Shown here piece after piece: positions 1 to 6,311 of a DNA stretch of 16,327 nucleotides. Numbering within the stretch: position 1 is the stretch's first letter; every line of letters begins with the position of its first letter. Both the position numbers and the translations under genes were made by a program. The notes under the pieces are model-generated. The model made no database searches, had not been told where the DNA came from, and saw nothing but the letters and a program-made list of their open reading frames with translations. The stretch is from Victivallales bacterium (GTDB taxonomy: Bacteria; Verrucomicrobiota; Lentisphaeria; Oligosphaerales; Oligosphaeraceae), in the NCBI GenBank assembly GCA_017538465.1, contig JAFYIW010000382.1:1-16327 (forward strand), read 5' to 3'.

Positions 1-33
1 AAGGTTAAAGTTAAAAATACTGGACTCTGGTCT

Positions 34-83
34 CAGGCCGTCAGGTCCCAGGCCTCAGGCCTCAGGTCTCAGGCCTCAGGTCC
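34..83. repeat. Heptameric tandem repeat array (CAGGYCY)
   Basis: Seven near-identical units of CAGGCCT/CAGGTCT/CAGGTCC lie head to tail. The last six (42-83) are exactly 7 bp apart, and the first (34-41) carries one extra base. The array lies just beyond the 3' end of the exoribonuclease gene. Two other heptamer arrays (5028-5055 and 6263-6311) occur in gaps of the same gene block, with a different unit sequence. The function is unknown; the 7-bp period is not compatible with a 3-nt coding pattern of constant residues. Confidence 0.85.
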
Positions 84-96
84 AGCCGGGAAGGTG

Positions 97-121
97 GGAA
101 CCTGCTTATCTCGCAGGTTCC
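97..121 (-). terminator. Hairpin over the stop codon of the exoribonuclease gene
   Basis: A perfect 9-bp inverted repeat (GGAACCTGC / GCAGGTTCC) has a 7-nt loop that contains the TAA stop at 106-108. On the minus strand it would form right at the end of the exoribonuclease reading frame. No clear U-tract follows, so it is at best a weak terminator or a 3'-end stabilising structure. Confidence 0.4.
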
Positions 122-2106
122 AGGGTGAGGCGCTGCTGTTTGGGGGACACGTCGGCGATACGGACTTGCAGCTGGTCGCCGATGGATGGGCGGTCGCGGG
201 TCATCACGACGCCCCGCACGAAGAAGTCGTCCAACTCAGCCAGAGTCATCACGCCCTCCTGGCGGACAATGGTGGCGCCGACCGTCTTGCCCAGGAAGTT
301 TCGGCGTAGATATTCCAGCGTCCAGTAGGCTTTGGCCTCGCGTTCGAGGGCGCGGTTCTGTGCGGCGGTGTGGTCCACGTTGTCCAGGATGCCGAAGAGT
401 TCGGTCTGCTGATAGGGCAGTGGCTGTCCGGTGAGATGCGCCTCCAGTTGGCGTTGCATCACGAGGTCGGCATAGCGCCGCAGCGGAGAGCTGACTTGCG
501 CGTAGAGGTCCAGGCCCAGCCCGAAGTGCGGCGCGGGGTAGGTGGAGAGGCGGGTGCGCTTCATCTTGCGCACCTGCTGGTCGAAGTCAATGGGATCGTA
601 GTGGATGACCGAATGCACATCATCCAACGGAGCTTCCTGGCAGCGGTAGATGATGGGGAGGTCGTTGCGCAGGGCGTATTTTGCGGCGAGGTAGTTGGCC
701 ATGACCATGAACTCGCGAACGAGGTTGTGGCTGGGCGTCTCCTGGTCCTCGCGTTCCACGGTGATGACGTCGTTGCGCACACGGATTTTGAGTTCGGGAC
801 GGTTCAGGCTGACCGCGCCGGCCTCTTCGCGAATGCGCCGGTATGCCTCCGCAAGGCGATTCAGCCCACGCAGGGCGACAGTCAGGGAATCATTTTCGGC
901 ACCTTCCTGGAGAATGCGGTCGGCCTCGATGTAGGTCAGGCGGTGTGTGACACAAATGCGCGAGGGGCAGAAACGCCAGTCCAGAATCTCGCCGTCGGGA
1001 TTCATCTTGACCAGAAAACTCATGGCGGGACGCTGTTCGCCCGCGTTCAGGCTGGCCAGGTCGCAGCCCAGATGTTCAGGAAACATCGTGACCGTGGTGG
1101 TGGGCAGGTAAAGCGAAAGCGGTCGCTCGGCGGCAATCTGGTCAAGAAGATCATTTTTGTGGATGAAGTATGATGGATTGGCGAGATGGATGCCGACCTG
1201 ATAGGAGCCATCGGGGAGGGTTTTCAGGGAGAGCGCATCGTCGATTTCGCGGGTCCATTCATCGTCGATGGAGGCGATTTCGAGGTGGGTAAGGTCTTCG
1301 CGTTCGGGAGATGGCGTGTATGGCGGGAGCGCCTGCGCAAATTGAAGCGCCTCGTCGGTGAAGCCGGCGTGGATGCCGTTGGCCAGCAGAAAGTCGTCCG
1401 CGTCGGCCGGGAGGCGGTTCACCTTCCGAAGCATGGAGAGCGCCAGTTCGCGCGGAGAGAGTCGGCTGGTGGCGGCGGAGAGGATGTTCACGGCATCGCT
1501 GTTGTAGCCGCGCATCAGGTAGTCCAGGCAGCGCTTCACGAAGGGCTCGAGTTCGGCGGGGATCTCCAGAGGCGCTTTCGCGCATTGCTCGGCATTCGCG
1601 GCGATCACCTTCGCCAGCCAGACATTCGTGCGTTCTTTCAAGGCCGCCTTCTCGGCGCGTGCCCGTCGCAGTTCGGTGAGCTGCGCGACTTCCTCCGGCG
1701 TGTGGGCGGTGAAGCTCACGCCGTTGCGCTGGAAATGGAGGCTGTCCGAGACCAACAATCGGGCCATCGCGGAAAGCTGCGGCTTTTCAGCCGTGCCGAA
1801 ATAGTCCTGGGCAATCTGCGGGATGGTGGTCAGCTCAGGTTTGGACCGCAGTTCCTCCCAAAGCAACTCCAGGTCAATCTCGGACTGCAAGTCGCTGATT
1901 TGGTTCTGCAATTCCACCAGCGTGGGGACGGGATTGTTGGTGGGGCACCGTCCGTAGTCGCAGAGCACCTGCTTCAGCGGAACCTTCACCACTTGGTTCG
2001 CCACATTCTGGACTTGGATGCGATCTCCTTGGTCCTTGACCACCACTCCAAGGCTGAGTTCGGAATTGCCAATAATGTCGACAATCGTGTGCAGTGCGTA
2101 CGCCAT
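106..2106 (-). CDS. RNB-domain exoribonuclease (RNase II/VacB family)
   Basis: 666 aa, predicted 3'-to-5' processive exoribonuclease for mRNA/structured RNA turnover in the cytoplasm. The RNB active-site motif is at residues 281-290. Aligned to E. coli RNase II, D281, D289 and D290 match D201, D209 and D210, while position 287 is Glu where RNase II has D207. As I recall, the same Glu occurs in the cyanobacterial/plastid-like branch. A second signature, SSPLRRYADLVMQRQL (about 537-552), matches the RNB consensus that binds the RNA 3' end. The N-terminus (1-50) looks like a small beta-rich RNA-binding domain, and the last ~60 residues resemble a degenerate S1/OB fold. It is the last gene of the minus-strand block, 42 nt after birA. 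The start is ATG with no strong Shine-Dalgarno sequence. The family is clear; the choice between RNase II and RNase R is not. Confidence 0.9.
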   Translation of the reverse strand: MAYALHTIVDIIGNSELSLGVVVKDQGDRIQVQNVANQVVKVPLKQVLCDYGRCPTNNPVPTLVELQNQISDLQSEIDLELLWEELRSKPELTTIPQIAQDYFGTAEKPQLSAMARLLVSDSLHFQRNGVSFTAHTPEEVAQLTELRRARAEKAALKERTNVWLAKVIAANAEQCAKAPLEIPAELEPFVKRCLDYLMRGYNSDAVNILSAATSRLSPRELALSMLRKVNRLPADADDFLLANGIHAGFTDEALQFAQALPPYTPSPEREDLTHLEIASIDDEWTREIDDALSLKTLPDGSYQVGIHLANPSYFIHKNDLLDQIAAERPLSLYLPTTTVTMFPEHLGCDLASLNAGEQRPAMSFLVKMNPDGEILDWRFCPSRICVTHRLTYIEADRILQEGAENDSLTVALRGLNRLAEAYRRIREEAGAVSLNRPELKIRVRNDVITVEREDQETPSHNLVREFMVMANYLAAKYALRNDLPIIYRCQEAPLDDVHSVIHYDPIDFDQQVRKMKRTRLSTYPAPHFGLGLDLYAQVSSPLRRYADLVMQRQLEAHLTGQPLPYQQTELFGILDNVDHTAAQNRALEREAKAYWTLEYLRRNFLGKTVGATIVRQEGVMTLAELDDFFVRGVVMTRDRPSIGDQLQVRIADVSPKQQRLTLEPAR

Positions 2107-2148
2107 GCAGGATAATATAGTTGGAAATGATTTGACTAGCGACTCGGC

Positions 2149-2946
2149 TTACGAAGTCAGTTTCAGATGCACATCGCCGGCCGAAACCACGATTTCGCCT
2201 TTCCCGGCCACGGATAGCCGTAGCAGCCCCTCGCTGGTCAGACCCAGCACGGTTCCCTCCAGCTGGTCGGTGGGGCGTACCACGGTGATGGTCCGCCCTT
2301 GCAGGATGTCGGCTTTTTCCCAGTCTGGTAAAAATATCTCTAAATCTTTTGTATTTAACCATTTATTATATAATTCGTCAAATGCATTCAGAATTTCTGC
2401 GAGGACTTTTTCTCGGTCGAAGTCATGTCCTGCGGCGATGGCCAGGGAGGTCGCGGTCTCCTGAAGCTCGGGGGGAAAGTCTTCGCGCTGGGCGTTCACA
2501 TTCAGCCCGACGCCGACCACGATGGCACATTTCTCGCCAGACTGCGGTGGACATTCACAGAGAATTCCGGAGAGTTTGCGACCATTCAGCCAGAGGTCGT
2601 TGGGCCATTTCAGACCAATGTCAAGTTCCGGGGCGGTTTTTCGGAGTGCATGGTGAAGAGCCAGCGCGGCGACCATTGCCAACTGCGGGAGGCGTGCCTG
2701 AGGGCATTTCGGCCTTAGCAGCACCGAAAAATAGAGGTTGAGCCCCGGAGGTGAATGCCAGAGACGCCGTTGGCGGCCGCGCCCGGCAGTCTGGACTTCG
2801 GCGACCACCACCAGTCCTTCAGGAGCCCCGTTCTTCGCTTCGTCCAATGCAAGTTGATTGGTGGAAGCGCATTTTTCGTGGAACTGAAGAAGTTGGCCGA
2901 TGACTTGTTTTGGGGAAATTTGGGATGCCAGGCTTTGATTCAGCAT
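2149..2946 (-). CDS. birA: Biotin--[acetyl-CoA-carboxylase] ligase
   Basis: 265 aa. It activates biotin with ATP to biotinyl-AMP and transfers it to the lysine of biotin carboxyl carrier protein, feeding fatty-acid synthesis. Visible family motifs are GRGRQRRLW (55-63, the biotinyl-AMP loop), KWPND (113-117), NGRKLSGIL (121-129, with the conserved Lys at 124) and GVGLNVN (145-151). A C-terminal SH3-like domain (about 215-262) ends the protein. There is no N-terminal winged helix, so this is the monofunctional type without repressor activity. ATG start with AAGG about 8 nt upstream. The codons for residues about 180-205 are markedly AT-rich compared with the rest. The exoribonuclease gene follows after 42 nt. 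Confidence 0.95.
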   Translation of the reverse strand: MLNQSLASQISPKQVIGQLLQFHEKCASTNQLALDEAKNGAPEGLVVVAEVQTAGRGRQRRLWHSPPGLNLYFSVLLRPKCPQARLPQLAMVAALALHHALRKTAPELDIGLKWPNDLWLNGRKLSGILCECPPQSGEKCAIVVGVGLNVNAQREDFPPELQETATSLAIAAGHDFDREKVLAEILNAFDELYNKWLNTKDLEIFLPDWEKADILQGRTITVVRPTDQLEGTVLGLTSEGLLRLSVAGKGEIVVSAGDVHLKLTS

Positions 2947-3105
2947 ATTTTGCCTTGAGAGAGACGCGAGTCTCCCTATTGCACAGGGACTAGTACGTCT
3001 GTTAATTGAAGTTTCTCGCTTTTCCGGGCACCACTAGAATCCTGCGCCTGCAAGGGCGCGATAACCCTTCGGGTAAAGTCAAGACTTAAACTTGAAATTC
3101 TGCCG
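2947..3105. other. Intergenic gap with small inverted repeats, birA upstream region
   Basis: The 159 nt between the hydrolase stop and the birA start encode nothing recognisable. Small inverted repeats are visible: GAGAC/GTCTC with a GCGA loop (2961-2974) and GCGCC/GGCGC with a 6-nt loop (3044-3059). Neither has a U-tract on the minus strand. This is the longest gap inside the left block and the most likely place for an internal promoter, but I see no convincing -35/-10 pair. Confidence 0.4.
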
Positions 3106-3981
3106 TTAGGTGCCCTCATGTGCCAGGAATCTGGCGATGAGCGGAGCGGTCTCGGTGGGTTCGTCTTCAAGAATAAGGTGTCCCGCGTTCGGGAAGGAGA
3201 GTGCCAGTGCGCCTGGCAGGAGTTGCTGCCAGTGGTGGAAGATGTCCATGGGGATGATGGTGTCTTTCTCTCCCCAGAGGATTAGGAAGGGCTTCGGGGC
3301 CAAGGTGCCGATTTGAGTCTCGATGTTGTGATAGAATTGCCAGGTGGGGTGGCTTTCCGAGAGGGGAAGGTCGCCGACGAAACTGGCCGTCACGGCGCGG
3401 TCGGACCACTTTTTGTAGGGTGCCAGGTATCCGTCCTTCACGACTTGCGGGAGTTTTTTTGCGTGTGCCCCGGTTAGGGTACGGTAGAGGAAACTCTGGC
3501 TTCGTGCGAGGTATTTCCCGATGATGGGGAGGCGGAGAAGAGTATATCCCTTGGGGAGCTGCCTGGAGAATGCCGTGCCGTTCAAAAGCACGACACGGCG
3601 GATTTTCTCGGGGTGGGCGATGGCGTAATTGAGGCCGATGGTGTTTCCCCATCCCTGCATGATGAGGTCGAACTGCGGGAGTTTCAGTTCCTCGTTTACT
3701 AGTTGGGTGAAATTCTTGAGGTGGTCTTTGAGACGATAACTCCAGTGCCGGGGGTGGTCTGAGAGTCCGTAGCCGAGCTGGTCGGCGGCGATGGCGCGGT
3801 GTCCCGTTGTGGCCAGCAGGGGAATCAGGTCGCGGTAGTAGAAGGACCAGGTGAGATGTCCGTGGAGAAGCACGACAGGTGTGCCGTGCCCGAAGCTCAC
3901 ATAATGCAGACGATGCCCATCGCTGGTGGTCATCCAGTTGGATTCAAAGGGATATAGGTTGTGCCATGCGTCTTTCTGCAC
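3106..3981 (-). CDS. Alpha/beta-fold hydrolase, haloalkane-dehalogenase-like, nucleophile position is Gly
   Basis: 291 aa soluble alpha/beta hydrolase. The segment H40-GHLTWSFYYR-D51 resembles the oxyanion loop HGNPTWSxLYR of haloalkane dehalogenases. The acid/base part of the triad is present: D240 in LWGEKD and H268 in NAGHLILEDEP. The nucleophile elbow reads IMQGWGNTIG (107-116). Dehalogenase-like families have QDWGG here and esterases GxSxG, so the catalytic Asp/Ser position is G110. The fold is clear, but hydrolysis by the usual covalent mechanism would need a different nucleophile. The reading frame begins with GTG at 3981, only 5 nt after the stop of the LpxC-like gene, so the two are probably co-translated. 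No good Shine-Dalgarno sequence is seen. Substrate unknown. Confidence 0.85.
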   Translation of the reverse strand: MQKDAWHNLYPFESNWMTTSDGHRLHYVSFGHGTPVVLLHGHLTWSFYYRDLIPLLATTGHRAIAADQLGYGLSDHPRHWSYRLKDHLKNFTQLVNEELKLPQFDLIMQGWGNTIGLNYAIAHPEKIRRVVLLNGTAFSRQLPKGYTLLRLPIIGKYLARSQSFLYRTLTGAHAKKLPQVVKDGYLAPYKKWSDRAVTASFVGDLPLSESHPTWQFYHNIETQIGTLAPKPFLILWGEKDTIIPMDIFHHWQQLLPGALALSFPNAGHLILEDEPTETAPLIARFLAHEGT

Positions 3982-3986
3982 GTTGG

Positions 3987-5021
3987 CTATTTGGTGGTTG
4001 TCAGGAGGTCATTCCGCAGAATGGCGGAGAGGAACTCCACGTCCATGGCATGGCCAGCCTTATAGGAGAAGAGCGTTCCGGCGAACCGTCCTGGGGGCAG
4101 GAGGGACAATGCGGCGACGAAGTCCATGCAGGTGCGATGCCAGACTGCCTCCAGGGACTTGCCGTTGTCCAGGCAGAGCCGCGGCGCGTTTTCGTAGGTT
4201 TGTTTGCCGGCAATCAGGATGTTCTCCCGGGTGTAGCCGAGGTTCCGATAGCGTGGCATCAGCCAGCCGAGCCAATGCGCCAGGCGCCACTCTTTGACAG
4301 AGCAGTTGGTGCGGGCATGGCAGCCATTCTCGAAAACCCCCGGCGTAAGGTCGATTTGAAGGCGCTGTCTGCCAATGGAGGTTGGAAAGTCAATGCCGAC
4401 ATCGAGGTGAAGACGTTGGTCGCCGCCACTGGGCGGCAGCCACGCCAGCATGCTTCCCCGTTCGGGGTTCACGTAGGCGACTGGTGCCTTGACGGTGCGG
4501 CATGTCAGCGGACAGGAGTCCACGTCCGCCACGCCTGCCAGACGGAAGGCCTCCACGATTTCCATGCTGCCGGAGTCGAAGAGCGGCGGGTCATCAGAAT
4601 CCGTCTCGATGAGCAGGTTGTCCACTCCCAGTCCCAGCCGGTGGCAGACGATGTGCTCGCTCATGCGGATGCGGTTCTCCGCCGTGCCCTTTTGAAGGAC
4701 AATCGCGCGGCTCGATTCGCAGACCGAGGCCAATTCGGCGGGAATGGCCGGCGCATCTGGCAGGTCGATGCGCCGAAAACGCCACCCGGGCATCTCGCTG
4801 GGGAGAAAACGCAGCGTGCGCCGTTTGCCCCGCGAGTAGGTCGCGGGACCAGTGACCGAGGCTGGCTTGGCAATCGTAGTCGCGCACACGGGCGGCTTGG
4901 TTTCCGGTGATGCCTCCAGTCGAAGGTCGATATCCTGTCTCGCCAATGCATCCAAGGCCGGCTGGAGCGCCGTGCGGTCGCCATGCAGCATTCGGAAGGA
5001 TTGGGCGGCAGGGAAGGGCAT
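3987..5021 (-). CDS. Divergent LpxC-like protein (UDP-3-O-acyl-GlcNAc deacetylase family)
   Basis: 344 aa. The family normally removes the N-acetyl group of UDP-3-O-acyl-GlcNAc, the committed step of lipid A synthesis. The order of LpxC landmarks is kept: TIAKPASVTG (49-58), FRRIDLPDAPAIPAEL (82-97), SEH (121-123, the EH zinc/base pair), LGVDNLLIE (131-139), IDFPTSIGRQ (210-219), ART (236-238), WHRTCMD (294-300) and AGH (322-324). Differences: GVGLHSG is GPATYSRG, with Tyr62 for the conserved His; H295 and D300 are five apart instead of four; the later conserved Asp of the IGDL motif is Ala304; and about 47 extra residues precede the first landmark. I chose ATG 5021 because upstream codons run into a heptamer array and the preceding gene. 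Fold assignment is strong; the enzymatic activity is doubtful. It may be a second, non-canonical LpxC paralogue. Confidence 0.8.
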   Translation of the reverse strand: MPFPAAQSFRMLHGDRTALQPALDALARQDIDLRLEASPETKPPVCATTIAKPASVTGPATYSRGKRRTLRFLPSEMPGWRFRRIDLPDAPAIPAELASVCESSRAIVLQKGTAENRIRMSEHIVCHRLGLGVDNLLIETDSDDPPLFDSGSMEIVEAFRLAGVADVDSCPLTCRTVKAPVAYVNPERGSMLAWLPPSGGDQRLHLDVGIDFPTSIGRQRLQIDLTPGVFENGCHARTNCSVKEWRLAHWLGWLMPRYRNLGYTRENILIAGKQTYENAPRLCLDNGKSLEAVWHRTCMDFVAALSLLPPGRFAGTLFSYKAGHAMDVEFLSAILRNDLLTTTK

Positions 5022-5027
5022 CGTTTC

Positions 5028-5055
5028 GGAATGAGGAATGAGGAATTGGCAATTG
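5028..5055. repeat. Heptameric tandem repeat array (GGAATGA type)
   Basis: Four 7-bp units (GGAATGA, GGAATGA, GGAATTG, GCAATTG) lie directly upstream of the LpxC-like start codon. The unit is essentially the reverse complement of the one at 6263-6311. The array leaves the LpxC-like gene without a recognisable Shine-Dalgarno sequence. Confidence 0.75.
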
Positions 5056-5059
5056 CCAA
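5046..5059. promoter_or_regulatory. Perfect 14-bp palindrome in the oxidoreductase/LpxC-like gap
   Basis: TTGGCAATTGCCAA is a perfect palindrome lying between the first Gfo/Idh stop (5081-5083, minus) and the LpxC-like start. It overlaps the heptamer array. It could be an operator for a dimeric regulator or simply the end of the repeat; I cannot tell which. Confidence 0.4.
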
Positions 5060-5080
5060 CTAGAAAATCATTTCCAATTT

Positions 5081-6214
5081 CTAATTGATTATGACTTCCG
5101 CGCCATTCCGGGCGGCCGACCGATAGATGCCGTCGATGATTTTCTGGACGGCAAGTCCTTCCTCTCCAGGGCAGCACAGTGGGGTTCCTAGGCGGATCGC
5201 ATTGGTGAAATCACGTAGCTTGGAGATGAAATCGGCGGGATTGGCGTGAGAGGGCAGATAGGCGGCCTGGGCATTGAGCATGGTGTCCGCCTGGTCGAGG
5301 AAAAGCGTCTCGCTGTCCGTGCTGAAGCCGCCTTTGGTGCCCAGGATTTCCCAGGCCATGCGGTCCTTCTCGATGTGCGCGCAGAAACTGGACTCGATCT
5401 GCATGATGGCCCCGTTGTCAAAGCGCACTTGGCCGACGGCGAGATCCTCGACGGTGTAATGCCGATAGTCCCAGCCTGGCCATTTGGAGACCACCTGCGA
5501 GGGTTTGTCGCCTAGGTAGGTCCAGATGCGTCCCGTGGCGGCGACGGGCTTGGGCTCGCCCATCGCGTAGTGCGCGGACTCAATCCAATGCACCCCGATG
5601 TCAATCATCGGCCCGCCGCCCTGAAGCTCCTTCTGACCGAAGACGCCCCAGTTCGGGATGCCGCGCCGCCGCAGCGCATGGACCTTGGCGAACAGGATGT
5701 CGCCCAGCAGCCCCTTCCGGCGTGCTCTGGCGCACATCTGCACGGCGGGGGTGTAGCGAATCTGGAAGCCCACCGCCAGAAGACGGTTGGCCTTCCTGGC
5801 GGCGGCAATCATCCGCGCGCACTCGGCGGGGTTCATCGCCATCGGCTTCTCGACGATGACGTGGCAGCCTGCTTCCAGCGCAGCGATGGAGATTTCCGCA
5901 TGAGAGTCGTTCGGAGTGCAGACGGCCACCGCGTCCAGACGTTCTTTCCGGAGCAATTCACGGTGGTCCGCATAAGTCCGCGCCTGCTGGCAACCGGGCT
6001 GTGTGCGGAACCATGCCAACCGTTCCGGGTTGATGTCGCAGCCCGCCACGATTTCAATTTCCGGCATGGCCTGAATCGCGCGGATATGCGAGGCGGAGAT
6101 GTTCCCCGTGCCCACAATCGCCCAGCGCAGACGTTGCGGGGACGCGGCGTTGCCAGTCAGGATGGCATGGTCCGTGGGCGCGAAGGGCCTGGGGCGTAGG
6201 ACTGGATAACTCAT
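5081..6214 (-). CDS. Gfo/Idh/MocA family NAD(P)-dependent oxidoreductase (copy 1)
   Basis: 377 aa cytoplasmic sugar or nucleotide-sugar oxidoreductase. The N-terminal Rossmann domain carries WAIVGTGNIS (31-40), then VEKPMA (121-126) with the family's catalytic-site EKP lysine. The C-terminal alpha/beta domain has GGGPMIDIGVH (199-209) with Asp205 and His209 at the usual catalytic pair. ATG 6214 was chosen because AGGG lies about 8 nt upstream; codons further upstream belong to the repeat region. It is a close paralogue of the next gene upstream in transcription: residues 178-221 differ from that copy at only three positions. The N-terminal ~28 residues are an extension before the first beta strand. 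The substrate cannot be read from the sequence. Confidence 0.92.
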   Translation of the reverse strand: MSYPVLRPRPFAPTDHAILTGNAASPQRLRWAIVGTGNISASHIRAIQAMPEIEIVAGCDINPERLAWFRTQPGCQQARTYADHRELLRKERLDAVAVCTPNDSHAEISIAALEAGCHVIVEKPMAMNPAECARMIAAARKANRLLAVGFQIRYTPAVQMCARARRKGLLGDILFAKVHALRRRGIPNWGVFGQKELQGGGPMIDIGVHWIESAHYAMGEPKPVAATGRIWTYLGDKPSQVVSKWPGWDYRHYTVEDLAVGQVRFDNGAIMQIESSFCAHIEKDRMAWEILGTKGGFSTDSETLFLDQADTMLNAQAAYLPSHANPADFISKLRDFTNAIRLGTPLCCPGEEGLAVQKIIDGIYRSAARNGAEVIIN

Positions 6215-6227
6215 ATTGATGCCCTGA

Positions 6228-6238
6228 TGAATGGAGGA
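6228..6238. repeat. Repeat TGAATGGAGG, copy upstream of oxidoreductase 1
   Basis: TGAATGGAGGA lies 13 nt upstream of the ATG of oxidoreductase 1. The same string is found at 7436-7446, 11 nt upstream of the ATG of oxidoreductase 2, and TGAATGGAGG again at 7456-7465. The elements probably came along with the gene duplication; a regulatory role is possible. Confidence 0.5.
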
Positions 6239-6262
6239 AACTTGAGGAACGGAGGAGGTTTC

Positions 6263-6311
6263 ACTCCTCACTCCTCATTCCTCATTTCTCATTCCCCATT
6301 CCCCATTCCTA
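6263..6311. repeat. Heptameric tandem repeat array (ATTCCTC type)
   Basis: Seven contiguous 7-bp units read ACTCCTC, ACTCCTC, ATTCCTC, ATTTCTC, ATTCCCC, ATTCCCC and ATTCCTA. The last unit contains the TAG stop (6309-6311, minus) of oxidoreductase 2, so the array begins exactly at the gene end. A short GAGGAG/CTCCTC inverted repeat (6252-6269) overlaps its other edge. Confidence 0.9.

Noticed and set aside
370..2115. Two plus-strand frames opposite the exoribonuclease
   Set aside because: They are antisense to the RNB domain motifs, with no start signals or domain resemblance.
2121..2140. Similarity of TTGGAAATGATTT here to the reverse strand at 5065-5077
   Set aside because: A 13-base match of this kind is expected a few times by chance in a window this long; no wider similarity was found.
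5022..5177. Extending the LpxC-like gene upstream to 5177
   Set aside because: The added residues read through a heptamer array and antisense-like codons overlapping the end of the oxidoreductase; ATG 5021 removes the overlap and fits the family start better.
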